Below the pieces are notes generated by a model. The model saw only the letters and a list, made by a program, of their open reading frames with translations. It did no database searches and had not been told where the DNA came from. A program made the position numbers and the translations under genes. Below are positions 54,490 to 63,097 of a stretch of DNA of 64,000 nucleotides, piece by piece. The stretch lies in NCBI RefSeq assembly GCF_020510705.1, contig NZ_CP075184.1, forward strand, positions 806,001-870,000, written 5' to 3'. This DNA is from Acidovorax radicis (GTDB lineage Bacteria; Pseudomonadota; Gammaproteobacteria; Burkholderiales; Burkholderiaceae_C). Within the stretch, counting starts at the first letter, position 1. Each line of letters begins with the position of its first letter.

Positions 54490-55293
54490 GTGAAAGCCGA
54501 CACCAGCAAATCCAAGGGTGCCATCAAGGCAACCCCTACCGCGGCGAAAAGCGCCGCCGCCCCAGCGGCACCCAAAGCTGCTGCAAAGGCCACTGCCAAG
54601 GCTGCAGCGGTGCCCAAAACAACCGCCAGCCCCGCCGCAGCCGCTGCGGCGCCCGAAGTGGCCCAGGTGTTGCAGGCCGGCTCATTGGTGCCGGTGCGCA
54701 CCACCCGGCCGTCTTCACGACTGGCCCAATTGACCGTACCATCCATGGCACAGGCAGTGGCTTCGACCGCTGCCAAGGCCAGTTACTTACACACAATGCC
54801 CACGACCGCGCAAGTGCACCCCACCTTCACGGCTGCCAAAAAAGACCCCAAGCTGGCGAACAACTGGAAAACCAAGTCTGCCGAAGAACTGACGGACGCC
54901 GAAGTTTTGGCCATGCCCGACAGCGAGTACATGAATGAAAAGCAGATGGCGTTTTTCCGCCTGAAGCTGGTGCACCTCAAGCAGGAAATCCACAACAGTG
55001 CGGGTGAGACCACCGAGCACCTGCGGGAAGACACCGTGGTGGTGCCTGACCCTGCCGATCGTGCGACGATTGAAGAAGAACACGCTCTGGAGTTGCGCAC
55101 CCGTGACCGCGAGCGCAAGTTGCTCAAGAAGATCGAGCAATCCATTGGCCGTATTGACGCCGGCGACTATGGCTTTTGTGACGAGACCGGGGAGAACATC
55201 GGCGTGGGTCGACTGATCGCCCGCCCCACGGCCACCTTGTCACTGGAAGCTCAACAGCGCCGCGAACTCAAACAGAAGATGTTTGGGGACTAA
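54490..55293 (+). CDS. dksA: RNA polymerase-binding factor DksA with long N-terminal extension and degenerate zinc finger
   Basis: A 267-residue DksA; E. coli DksA has 151. Residues 1-90 are Ala/Lys/Pro-rich low complexity. The coiled-coil domain with LTDAEVLAMPDSEYMNEKQM follows, then the globular end. At the zinc-finger positions only C230 remains; the other three are T233, S251 and A254, at exactly canonical spacing (C-x2-T-x17-S-x2-A). It should still bind RNA polymerase and work with ppGpp at rRNA and stress promoters. The start is GTG at 54490 with AGGAGACCAGGAA upstream. TACAAT at 54395-54400 may be the -10 element. Confidence 0.9.
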   Translation: MKADTSKSKGAIKATPTAAKSAAAPAAPKAAAKATAKAAAVPKTTASPAAAAAAPEVAQVLQAGSLVPVRTTRPSSRLAQLTVPSMAQAVASTAAKASYLHTMPTTAQVHPTFTAAKKDPKLANNWKTKSAEELTDAEVLAMPDSEYMNEKQMAFFRLKLVHLKQEIHNSAGETTEHLREDTVVVPDPADRATIEEEHALELRTRDRERKLLKKIEQSIGRIDAGDYGFCDETGENIGVGRLIARPTATLSLEAQQRRELKQKMFGD

Positions 55294-55339
55294 GCGACAC
55301 CTGCCCGATGATCACCATGCGCACCCCGCACCCCGAGCC

Positions 55340-57085
55340 ATGAGCAAGGAAGAAACCCCACCTGGCGGACTGCTGTCAAAGGTGGTGCGGTTTGTGCGCA
55401 ATCCCACGGTCAACTGGACCGAACTGGACTCCATCCAGGACGACCGGGAGAGCCAGTACAGCAAGCAGATGCTCAAGGAGATGATCGAGCGCAAGCGCCG
55501 CAACGATTTTGTGCGGCGCCGCGAGTTCGACCAGCTGCGCAAGCTGCGCCAGCGCGAGGTGCTGCAGGGCCATCGCGTGGAAGATGCCGCAGGCCGGCCT
55601 TCGTTCTTTCAAAGCAGCATGGCATCGCCCGACGAGCGGGCCGTCACGCTCAAGAAGATCGACGAGATCGAGGCGCAGATGTCTCAGCAATGGTGGAAGA
55701 GCAAGCAGGGCGCTGACGCCCCCACCCAGCCGGGTGTGATGCCAGAATCCAGCACCGAGACGTCTGACTCTGCCCACGCGCGGGCCTATGCGCCCACGGC
55801 TCCCGGCAGCCTGTCCACCCCCCTGGAAAACAAGGCGCCCGTTAAGCCCCTGTTTGCCGATGACAGCATGGCCATCGGCAAGTTTGGCGGCACGGATGCC
55901 ACCATGCGTGCGGGTCACCAGGTGGGCGAAGCGTCATTCAGCCCCGAAATCCCCATGGCTGCACCCGCGCCCGTATTCGAACCGGAGGAATTCGTGCACG
56001 AACCCGACCTAGAAGAAGCTGCCATACGGTTTGCCAATGGCGACCATGCGGGTGCCGAGTCTGGCCTGCTCGAAGTGCTGGCACAGCACCAGCAAGATGA
56101 GCCCGAGCAGCAGCTCGAAATCTGGATGACGCTGTTTGACCTGTACCGTGCCATCGGCCAGCATGACCGCTTCGATACATTGGCCATTGATTTTGCGGCC
56201 CGTTTCAGCCGCTCTGCGCCGACGTGGTTCTCCATGCCTGAACAGTTGGGCATGGCCAAACCTGTGGCGGCAGGTGCCGCCTCAGCGGAGCCCGTGGCGC
56301 CCATGCGCCGCGATTTCAGCTGGAACGCCCCCGCGACGCTGGCGGTTTCGTCGGTGGCGGCCTTGCAGGCTTCTTTGGCCCGCTCCGCCGCTCCGTGGAC
56401 GTTGTCTTGGTCGCGCCTGGTGTCCATTGACGAAGCTGCCGTGCCGTTGCTGGCCGATCAAGTGACCCAGTGGGCAGATCGCGATGGACAGTTTGTGTTT
56501 TCGGGCGTGGAAAAACTCAACGCCCTGTTGGAGACCAAGACGCAGTCTGGCGACCGGTCCAGCAGCCCTGAGTGGTGGCGCCTGCGCATGGCCGCGATGC
56601 GGCTCATGGGCAAACCCGACGAGTTTGAACTGGTCGCGCTGGACTATTGCGTGACCTACGAGGTGTCCCCACCGTCCTGGGTGTCGCCGCGCTGCGGGTA
56701 TTCCGACAACGAAGGCGTGTCGTCGGGTTCAGCGCCGTTGGCTGTAGAGAGTGATTTTATGGCGTCCGATCTGGGTGATCAGTCCATGTCGGCGCCGCAG
56801 GATGCCAGCCCTGCCGCACAGCTCAGCGGCCATATCGACGGTGATGCCACGCCATTGCTGGCGCCGTTTGTGGCGCTTGTGCGCCCGGGCGTTCCGCTCG
56901 CCATTGCCTGCGACAAGCTCATTCGCGTGGACTTTGCCGCCGCTGGCTCGGTGCTCAACTGGGCGGCTGAACAGCAAGGGCAGGGGACCGTGATTCAGTT
57001 CCACAACCTGCACCGCCTGGTAGCCATTTTCTTCAACGTGATCGGCATCAACGAGCACGCCTGGGTGGTGCCACGCAAGAACTGA
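55340..57085 (+). CDS. STAS-like domain protein with TPR-like segment, unknown function
   Basis: A 581-residue cytosolic protein. Residues about 1-75 are basic and helical (MLKEMIERKRRNDFVRRREF). A region of low complexity follows, then a TPR-like block near 225-300 (RFANGDHAGAESGLLEVLAQ, reminiscent of FimV C-termini). The C-terminal 87 residues (LIRVDFAAAGSVLNWAAEQQ, HRLVAIFFNVIGI) resemble a STAS/anti-sigma-antagonist domain, and a second related block may lie near 370-400 (LVSIDEAAVPLLADQVTQW). It lies between dksA and hslV. Function is unknown. Confidence 0.75.
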   Translation: MSKEETPPGGLLSKVVRFVRNPTVNWTELDSIQDDRESQYSKQMLKEMIERKRRNDFVRRREFDQLRKLRQREVLQGHRVEDAAGRPSFFQSSMASPDERAVTLKKIDEIEAQMSQQWWKSKQGADAPTQPGVMPESSTETSDSAHARAYAPTAPGSLSTPLENKAPVKPLFADDSMAIGKFGGTDATMRAGHQVGEASFSPEIPMAAPAPVFEPEEFVHEPDLEEAAIRFANGDHAGAESGLLEVLAQHQQDEPEQQLEIWMTLFDLYRAIGQHDRFDTLAIDFAARFSRSAPTWFSMPEQLGMAKPVAAGAASAEPVAPMRRDFSWNAPATLAVSSVAALQASLARSAAPWTLSWSRLVSIDEAAVPLLADQVTQWADRDGQFVFSGVEKLNALLETKTQSGDRSSSPEWWRLRMAAMRLMGKPDEFELVALDYCVTYEVSPPSWVSPRCGYSDNEGVSSGSAPLAVESDFMASDLGDQSMSAPQDASPAAQLSGHIDGDATPLLAPFVALVRPGVPLAIACDKLIRVDFAAAGSVLNWAAEQQGQGTVIQFHNLHRLVAIFFNVIGINEHAWVVPRKN

Positions 57086-57173
57086 CGCGCGGATGGGGTG
57101 TGGTGGGGCGTTTAGCCATTGCTTGTGCTCCACGGGCATTCGCCGGCCTGGTGCTGCGAGCGGCTTGAAAAAG

Positions 57174-57203
57174 GCTTGAAAAATGGGGGTGTAACCCTCA
57201 TCT
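57174..57203 (+). promoter_or_regulatory. Probable sigma-32 heat-shock promoter of hslVU
   Basis: GCTTGAA (-35, 57174-57180) and CCCTCATCT (-10, 57195-57203) are spaced by 14 bases and match the sigma-32 consensus CTTGAA-N13/17-CCCCATnT well. A second CTTGAAA lies at 57164-57170. Confidence 0.65.
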
Positions 57204-57212
57204 GCCCCAGCT

Positions 57213-57776
57213 ATGGAATCATCAAAAGACAATCCGGTGTTTCATGGCACCACCATCCTGAGCGTGCGCCGCCAGACCCCTGAGGGCATTCAGGTGGCTA
57301 TTGGTGGCGATGGGCAGGTCACTCTGGGCAACATCATCGTCAAGGGCACGGCACGCAAGGTCCGAAAGCTCCACCACGGCAAGGTGCTTGCCGGCTTTGC
57401 GGGCGCAACGGCCGATGCTTTTACCCTGTTCGAGCGGTTTGAAGCCAAGCTCGAAAAGCACCAGGGCCACCTTACGCGCGCCGCCATTGAGCTCACCAAG
57501 GACTGGCGCACCGACCGTGTGCTGCGCCGGCTCGAAGCCATGCTGGCCGTGGCCGATTTGAGTGCTTCACTCATCATCACCGGCAGTGGCGATGTGCTGG
57601 AGCCCGAGCAGGGCATCGTGGCCATTGGCTCAGGCGGTGCCTATGCCCACTCCGCCGCCAAGGCGCTGCTCAACCACACCGATCTGTCTGCACAGGACAT
57701 CGTCAAGAAGTCCCTGGAGATTGCCGGTGAGTTGTGTATCTACACCAACATGAACCACACCATCGAGACGCTCTGA
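57213..57776 (+). CDS. hslV: ATP-dependent protease HslVU, peptidase subunit HslV
   Basis: A 187-residue N-terminal-nucleophile threonine protease that forms a double hexamer capped by HslU. The active-site Thr is the first T of [21 protein letters not shown] and [15 protein letters not shown] are family motifs. With the ATG at 57213, twelve or more residues precede the Thr, more than usual. A GTG at 57237 would give MFHGTT and leave a normal leader after the sigma-32 promoter, so that start deserves consideration. A repeat-A copy separates it from hslU. Confidence 0.94.
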   Translation: MESSKDNPVFHGTTILSVRRQTPEGIQVAIGGDGQVTLGNIIVKGTARKVRKLHHGKVLAGFAGATADAFTLFERFEAKLEKHQGHLTRAAIELTKDWRTDRVLRRLEAMLAVADLSASLIITGSGDVLEPEQGIVAIGSGGAYAHSAAKALLNHTDLSAQDIVKKSLEIAGELCIYTNMNHTIETL

Positions 57777-57867
57777 GCCGATGGGTCGCCCCGATGGGCG
57801 CTTTGGCAACGCTTGGGGGCACCACGGCGCGAACCGTCGCAGTGACAGCGATTGTGTTCTATTGCTC

Positions 57868-57922
57868 ACTTTTTGATAGCTGTTTGCGCGTATGGATAAA
57901 GCGCTAGTGGCCACTTTTATAT
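57868..57922. repeat. Dispersed palindromic repeat family A, copy 13, between hslV and hslU
   Basis: TTTTTGATAGCTGTTTGCGC, GTATGGAT, AAAGCGCTAGTGGCCACTTTT. It sits in the 169-base gap inside the hslVU operon, 24 bases before the hslU start codon. Confidence 0.9.
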
Positions 57923-57945
57923 TGAATTCCGAAGGCAGACACACC

Positions 57946-59271
57946 ATGTCGTCCATGACTCCCCAGGAGATCGTCTCCGAACTCGACAACCACATCGTTG
58001 GCCAGGCCAGTGCCAAGCGCGCCGTGGCCATTGCGCTGCGCAACCGCTGGCGCCGCCAGCAGGTCGAAGGCAGCCTGCGCCACGAGATCACACCCAAGAA
58101 CATCCTCATGATCGGCCCCACCGGTGTCGGCAAGACCGAGATCGCCCGCCGTCTGGCCAAACTGGCCGATGCCCCCTTCATCAAGGTGGAGGCCACCAAG
58201 TTCACCGAGGTGGGTTATGTGGGCAAGGATGTGGACTCCATCATCCGTGACCTTGCCGAGATGGCCGTCAAGCAGACGCGCGCATCCGAGATGAAAAAAG
58301 TGCGCACCCTGGCCGAGGACGCAGCGGAGGAGCGCGTCCTGGACGTGTTGATCCCCCCAGCACGCGCGGGTGCAGGCACCGAGCCGGTGACGGACAACAC
58401 GGCGCGGCAGGTGTTCCGCAAGAAGCTGCGCGAAGGCTCGCTCAGCGACAAGGACATTGAGATCGACGTGGCTGAAAACCGCCCCGCGCTGGAGATCATG
58501 GGCCCCCAGGGCATGGAGGAGATGACCGAGCAATTGCGCGGCATGTTCAGCCACATGGGGGCCGAAAAACGCAAGACCCGCAAACTCAAGATCCCCGAGG
58601 CTCTGCGGCTCATTGCCGACGAAGAAGCCGCCAAACTCGTGAACGAGGAAGAGATCAGGGCGCGTGCGATTGCCAACGCCGAGCAAAACGGCATCGTGTT
58701 CATCGACGAGATCGACAAGGTGGCCACGCGCCAGGAAACAAGTGGCTCGGACGTATCGCGCCAGGGCGTGCAGCGCGATCTGCTGCCGCTGGTGGAGGGC
58801 ACCACGGTGTCCAGTAAATACGGAATGATCAAGACGGATCACATCCTGTTCATTGCCTCGGGCGCCTTTCATTTGTCCAAGCCCAGTGATCTCATTCCTG
58901 AGTTGCAGGGGCGTTTCCCGATCCGCGTGGAACTCGAATCCCTGTCGGTGCAGGATTTCGAGGCCATCCTCACGCAAACCCACGCGTCGCTGGTCAAGCA
59001 ATACCAGGCGTTGCTGGCCACAGAAGGCGTGACGCTCGATTTTTCTAGCGAAGGCATCACGCGCTTGGCGCAGATTGCTTTCGATGTGAACGAACGCACT
59101 GAAAATATTGGTGCCCGCCGTCTGTCTACCGTGATGGAGCGGCTGCTGGATGAGGTCAGTTTCGATGCCACGCGACTGTCGGGCCAGACCATCACGGTCG
59201 ACGGCCCGTATGTGGACGGTCGTCTGCAGACGCTGAGCCAGGACGAAGACCTTTCCCGCTACATCCTGTGA
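57946..59271 (+). CDS. hslU: ATP-dependent protease HslVU, ATPase subunit HslU
   Basis: A 441-residue AAA+ unfoldase that feeds substrates to HslV. Walker A GPTGVGKT is at residues 57-64, Walker B is [12 protein letters not shown], and the C-terminal tail ends EDLSRYIL, which docks into HslV. LNNHIVGQ-type start ([20 protein letters not shown]) is standard. The ATG at 57946 is chosen; the 18 codons upstream are encoded by repeat A and are not expected to be translated. Confidence 0.96.
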   Translation: MSSMTPQEIVSELDNHIVGQASAKRAVAIALRNRWRRQQVEGSLRHEITPKNILMIGPTGVGKTEIARRLAKLADAPFIKVEATKFTEVGYVGKDVDSIIRDLAEMAVKQTRASEMKKVRTLAEDAAEERVLDVLIPPARAGAGTEPVTDNTARQVFRKKLREGSLSDKDIEIDVAENRPALEIMGPQGMEEMTEQLRGMFSHMGAEKRKTRKLKIPEALRLIADEEAAKLVNEEEIRARAIANAEQNGIVFIDEIDKVATRQETSGSDVSRQGVQRDLLPLVEGTTVSSKYGMIKTDHILFIASGAFHLSKPSDLIPELQGRFPIRVELESLSVQDFEAILTQTHASLVKQYQALLATEGVTLDFSSEGITRLAQIAFDVNERTENIGARRLSTVMERLLDEVSFDATRLSGQTITVDGPYVDGRLQTLSQDEDLSRYIL

Positions 59272-59408
59272 CGAGGTCGCGGCGCCTTGAGAGGTCACTT
59301 TCATAGGCGTCCGTAAGTTCTTATTTTTGAACGACTTTTGGTGTTTTGGTGCCTGCAAAAACACGCCTAAGTTGTTGATTTCATTGAAAAACTTTGGTGG
59401 ACGCCCTC

Positions 59409-59436
59409 TTGTTCGGTAGCCTTTTCCTGATACAGT
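59409..59436 (+). promoter_or_regulatory. Probable promoter of the division/cell-wall cluster (mraZ)
   Basis: TTGTTC (59409-59414) and TACAGT (59431-59436) with a 16-base spacer. The -10 element overlaps the first MraZ-box repeat, as expected for repression. Confidence 0.5.
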
Positions 59437-59467
59437 GCAAAAAAGTGCAATTAAGTGGTGAAAAGTG
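59433..59467 (+). promoter_or_regulatory. MraZ-box: four direct repeats with 10-bp spacing
   Basis: AGTG occurs at 59434, 59444, 59454 and 59464, exactly one helical turn apart, in the form (C/A)AGTGNNNNN. MraZ proteins are known to bind short direct repeats with this periodicity upstream of their own gene, so this is the likely autoregulatory operator. Confidence 0.75.
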
Positions 59468-59523
59468 CCCTTCGGGTCCATTATTGGGCCCTGAAGGTTT
59501 CAGAACAGAGTTGGGAATCGTCC

Positions 59524-59952
59524 GTGTTTCAAGGTGCCTCATCGCTAAGTCTCGATGCGAAGGGTCGGCTTTCTGTGCCGACCCGGCATCGTGACGTGTT
59601 GGCGGCCACCGCTTCGGGTCAACTCACCATCACCAAGCACCCGCACGGCTGCCTGATGGTTTTTCCCCGCCCTGAATGGGAGAAGTTCCGCGAGCGTATT
59701 GCGCAACTGCCCATGTCTGCGCAGTGGTGGAAACGCATCTTTCTTGGTAATGCCATGGACGTGGATATGGATGCCACAGGCCGCGTGCTGGTTTCGCCCG
59801 AACTGCGCGAGGCAGCCGGTATTTCCAAAGACACCATGCTTTTGGGCATGGGTAATCATTTCGAACTCTGGGACAAGGCGACCTACGACGAGCAGGAAGC
59901 CAAGGCCATGCAGGGCGATATGCCGGATGTCTTCAAGGACTTCTCCTTTTAA
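59524..59952 (+). CDS. mraZ: Transcriptional regulator MraZ
   Basis: A 142-residue protein with two SpoVT/AbrB-like halves, each with a DxxGR motif ([10 protein letters not shown] and [12 protein letters not shown]). It forms a ring that binds direct repeats upstream of its own gene and controls the division cluster. The GTG at 59524 gives [15 protein letters not shown], the normal start; 23 codons upstream in the open frame overlap the promoter and operator and are excluded. It is first gene of mraZ-rsmH-ftsL-ftsI-murE. Confidence 0.93.
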   Translation: MFQGASSLSLDAKGRLSVPTRHRDVLAATASGQLTITKHPHGCLMVFPRPEWEKFRERIAQLPMSAQWWKRIFLGNAMDVDMDATGRVLVSPELREAAGISKDTMLLGMGNHFELWDKATYDEQEAKAMQGDMPDVFKDFSF

Positions 59953-59960
59953 GGCCCGCC

Positions 59961-60890
59961 GTGACCCCTTCTCCTTTGCAACACACCACCGTCCTGCTGA
60001 ACGAAGCCGTGGATGCCCTTCTGGCGGCCGCCGGCCCCGATCCTGCGGGCACCTGGGTGGATGCAACCTTTGGGCGTGGGGGGCATTCGCGCCTCATCCT
60101 GCTGCGGCTAGGGCCACAAGGGCGTCTTGTGGCCTTTGACAAGGACCCCGAAGCCATTGCCGAAGCAACGCGCATCACCGATGCGCGTTTTTCCATTCGG
60201 CATGAAGGTTTTCGCCATCTTGCAGACCTGCCTGCGGGCAGTGCTGCAGGTGTGTTGATGGACCTGGGCGTGAGTTCACCCCAGATCGACAGCCCCACGC
60301 GGGGTTTCAGTTTTCGTTTTGACGGCCCGCTGGATATGCGCATGGACCCCACGCGCGGCGAAAGCGTGGCCGATTGGTTGGCCACGGCCGAAGTCGGTCA
60401 GATTGCGGAGGTGATACGTGACTACGGTGAAGAACGGTTTGCTGGCCCCATTGCAAAGGCGATTGTTGCTCGGCGCGAGGAGCGGGGCCCCCTTGCAACC
60501 ACTGCAGAGTTGGCCGATCTCGTGGCTGGCGCGGTCAAAACCCGCGAGGCGGGCCAGAACCCTGCAACGCGCACATTTCAGGCTCTTCGGATTTTCATCA
60601 ACGCCGAGCTTGAAGAATTGCAACAAGCGCTAGAGGCCAGCCTGTCGGTGCTGCAGCCGGGCGGGCGGCTGGTGGTGATCAGCTTTCACTCGCTGGAAGA
60701 CCGCATCGTCAAGCAGTTCATCGCCAAACACTCCAAAGAGGTGTACGACCGGCGTGCACCCTTTGCGGCGCCGCAGCCGATGAAGCTGATGGCGATGGAC
60801 CGCATCAAGCCCAGTGCCGCAGAAGTGGCCGCCAACCCCCGTTCGCGCAGCGCGATCATGCGGGTGGCCCAGCGCACCGAGGTGGAATGA
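59961..60890 (+). CDS. rsmH: 16S rRNA (cytosine-1402-N4)-methyltransferase RsmH
   Basis: A 309-residue SAM-dependent methyltransferase (formerly MraW) acting on the ribosomal P site. [25 protein letters not shown] (motif I) and the C-terminal [15 protein letters not shown] are the family signatures. The start is a GTG at 59961, nine bases after the mraZ stop, with AAGG upstream. It is separated from ftsL by 129 bases that hold repeat B. Confidence 0.95.
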   Translation: MTPSPLQHTTVLLNEAVDALLAAAGPDPAGTWVDATFGRGGHSRLILLRLGPQGRLVAFDKDPEAIAEATRITDARFSIRHEGFRHLADLPAGSAAGVLMDLGVSSPQIDSPTRGFSFRFDGPLDMRMDPTRGESVADWLATAEVGQIAEVIRDYGEERFAGPIAKAIVARREERGPLATTAELADLVAGAVKTREAGQNPATRTFQALRIFINAELEELQQALEASLSVLQPGGRLVVISFHSLEDRIVKQFIAKHSKEVYDRRAPFAAPQPMKLMAMDRIKPSAAEVAANPRSRSAIMRVAQRTEVE

Positions 60891-60899
60891 TGAAGAACT

Positions 60900-61012
60900 C
60901 CCTGTGCCGCTTCACGCCTTCCCCTTTCACGGGAGCCGCGCTCTCGCTTTGGGGCGGGCCCGGCTCGGCGTGTCTGGCTTGGGCCAGGCCGGTTTCATGC
61001 GGCGGTGCAGGC
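60900..61012. repeat. Dispersed repeat family B, copy 3, between rsmH and ftsL
   Basis: CTCCCTGTGCCGCTTCACGC, then CTTCCCCTTTCACGGGAGCC and GGCTTGGGCCAGGCCGGTTT. It matches the block order at 2552-2665. It occupies nearly the whole gap inside the division operon, a place where genes are usually tightly packed. Confidence 0.65.
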
Positions 61013-61019
61013 AACTGAT

Positions 61020-61355
61020 ATGACAAGGCTCAACGTCGTCCTGCTGTTGGCTGTGATGGCCAGCGCGATCTACCTGGTGCACACCCAGTATGAGTCGCGT
61101 CGCCTGTTCACCGAGCTGGACCGGGCCACTGCCGAGGCGCGACGGCTGGAGACCGAGCATCAGCGCCTGCAGGTCGAAAAACGTGCACAGGCGACGCCGC
61201 TGCGCGTCGAAAAAATTGCACGGGCCCAACTGAACATGCGCACGGCCACGCCGGCCATCACGCAGTATGTGTCCGATCCCCAGGGCGTGGCGCCAGCCGC
61301 ACCTGCATCTGCATCTGCAGCGGCACCTTCGCAGTCAGGGGGCGTGCAGCCATGA
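61020..61355 (+). CDS. ftsL: Cell division protein FtsL
   Basis: A 111-residue single-pass membrane protein of the divisome (FtsQLB complex). A short cytoplasmic start (MTRLN) is followed by a membrane helix (VVLLLAVMASAIYLVHTQYE) and a leucine-zipper-like coiled coil (FTELDRATAEARRLETEHQR). The C-terminus is Ala/Pro-rich. The ATG at 61020 is chosen; a GTG at 61005 lies inside repeat-B-adjacent sequence. Its stop overlaps ftsI by four bases (ATGA). Confidence 0.9.
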   Translation: MTRLNVVLLLAVMASAIYLVHTQYESRRLFTELDRATAEARRLETEHQRLQVEKRAQATPLRVEKIARAQLNMRTATPAITQYVSDPQGVAPAAPASASAAAPSQSGGVQP

Positions 61356-63097
61356 GCCGCAGCGTTCTTTACACGTCCAGCCCGCTGCTGGCCAGCAAGA
61401 CGCCCGTCTGGCGCAGCAAATTCATCGTGGCCGCGATTGCACTGGGGTTTTTGGGGCTGGGTGCGCGTGCGGCCTATGTGCAGGTGTTTGACAACGCATT
61501 TTTTCAGCGCCAGGGCGAAGTGCGGTTTGCCCGCACCCTGGAGCTGCCAGCCAACCGTGGTCGGATTCTGGATCGCAACGGATTGATCCTTGCCTCCAGT
61601 GTGCCCGCGGCCAGCATTTGGGCGATCCCTGAGGATGTGGATCAGGACAAGCCCGAAATTCGTGCCAAGCTCAAGCAATTGGCCAAATTGCTCGATATGT
61701 CCCAAGCCGAGCTGCAAAAGAAGCTGGCCGATGAGGACAAGACCTTTGTCTGGATCAAGCGCCAGCTTGACTGGGACGTGGGCCAGCAGATTGCCGCACT
61801 GGATATCAAGGGCATCTACCAGCGCAAGGAATACCGGCGCCAATACCCAGAAGGTGAAGCCGCAGCACATGTGGTCGGCTTCACCAACGTGGAAGACCAT
61901 GGGCAGGAAGGTATCGAGCTGTCCTTCGACAAAGACCTGGCGGGCAGGCCCGGGTCGCGTCGCGTGATCAAGGACCGCCTTGGGCGCGTGGTGGAAAGTG
62001 TGGGCGAGACAGTGCCCCCGAAGGACGGCAGCGACCTGCAGCTGTCCGTTGACAGCAAGGTGCAGTTTTTTGCTTACCAGAAGCTGCGCGACCAGGTGTT
62101 GGCGAACAAGGCCAAGGCAGGCAGCGTGGTGGTGCTTGATGCGCACACGGGCGAGGTGCTGGCGCTGGCCAACTACCCGAGTTATGTGCCCGACAAGCGC
62201 CAGAACCTGACCGGTGAGCAACTGCGTAACCGCGCGCTGACCGACGTGTTTGAGCCAGGCTCCACCATGAAGCCCTTCACCATCGGGCTGGCGTTAGAGA
62301 CGGGCCGTGTGCGCCCCGACACCATCGTGGATACCAACCCCGGGCGGGTCACCATCACCGGCTCCACCATTTCCGACACCAGCAACCATGGGGTATTGAC
62401 GGTCGAAGGTGTGATCCAGAAGTCGAGCAACGTTGGCACCACCAAGATCGCCATGCAGATGCCCGCGCGCGAAATGTGGGAGACCTTCTCGGCCGCCGGA
62501 TTTGGCCAGAAGCCGCAGCTGCATTTCCCAGGCGTGGTCACGGGCCGGTTGCGCCCCTATAAAAGCTGGCGCCCGATCGAGCAGGCCACCATGTCGTATG
62601 GCTACGGCCTGTCGGCCAGCCTGTTTCAGATGGCGCGCTCCTACACCGTGTTTGCCAATGGCGGGCGCGTGATCCCCGCCACCATGCTCAAGTCCGATCA
62701 TGCCGCTGTCGGCGTGCCTGTGTTCTCTGAGCGCACGTCCGACCAGGTGCGCAAGATGCTGCAGATGGCCGCCGGCCCTGGTGGTACGGGCCAGCAAGCC
62801 CAGACCGTGGGCTACTCGGTGGGCGGCAAATCAGGCACGGCGCGCAAACAGGTGGGCAAAAACTATGCATCGGGCAAATACCGCGCCTGGTTCACCGGCA
62901 TGGCACCTATCGACAAGCCGCGCATCATTGTGGCCGTGATGGTGGATGAGCCCAGCAACGGCGTGTATTACGGCGGCGCAGTGGCGGCGCCTGTGTTCAG
63001 TGAGGTCGTGCAGCAGACGTTGCGCATGATGGGCGTGCAGCCCGACATGGCCGTCAAACCCCAGATCGTGGCCAACACGGTGGAGGAGCCACTGTGA
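61352..63097 (+). CDS. ftsI: Peptidoglycan D,D-transpeptidase FtsI (PBP3)
   Basis: A 581-residue septal transpeptidase. An N-terminal membrane helix (IVAAIALGFLGLGARAAYVQ) is followed by the PBP dimerisation domain (ELPANRGRILDRNGLILASS) and the transpeptidase domain. The active-site motifs are STMK at 304-307 (Ser304 nucleophile), SSN at 358-360 and KSG at 493-495. It overlaps ftsL by four bases and murE by one base. It cross-links glycan strands at the division site with FtsW. Confidence 0.96.
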   Translation: MSRSVLYTSSPLLASKTPVWRSKFIVAAIALGFLGLGARAAYVQVFDNAFFQRQGEVRFARTLELPANRGRILDRNGLILASSVPAASIWAIPEDVDQDKPEIRAKLKQLAKLLDMSQAELQKKLADEDKTFVWIKRQLDWDVGQQIAALDIKGIYQRKEYRRQYPEGEAAAHVVGFTNVEDHGQEGIELSFDKDLAGRPGSRRVIKDRLGRVVESVGETVPPKDGSDLQLSVDSKVQFFAYQKLRDQVLANKAKAGSVVVLDAHTGEVLALANYPSYVPDKRQNLTGEQLRNRALTDVFEPGSTMKPFTIGLALETGRVRPDTIVDTNPGRVTITGSTISDTSNHGVLTVEGVIQKSSNVGTTKIAMQMPAREMWETFSAAGFGQKPQLHFPGVVTGRLRPYKSWRPIEQATMSYGYGLSASLFQMARSYTVFANGGRVIPATMLKSDHAAVGVPVFSERTSDQVRKMLQMAAGPGGTGQQAQTVGYSVGGKSGTARKQVGKNYASGKYRAWFTGMAPIDKPRIIVAVMVDEPSNGVYYGGAVAAPVFSEVVQQTLRMMGVQPDMAVKPQIVANTVEEPL

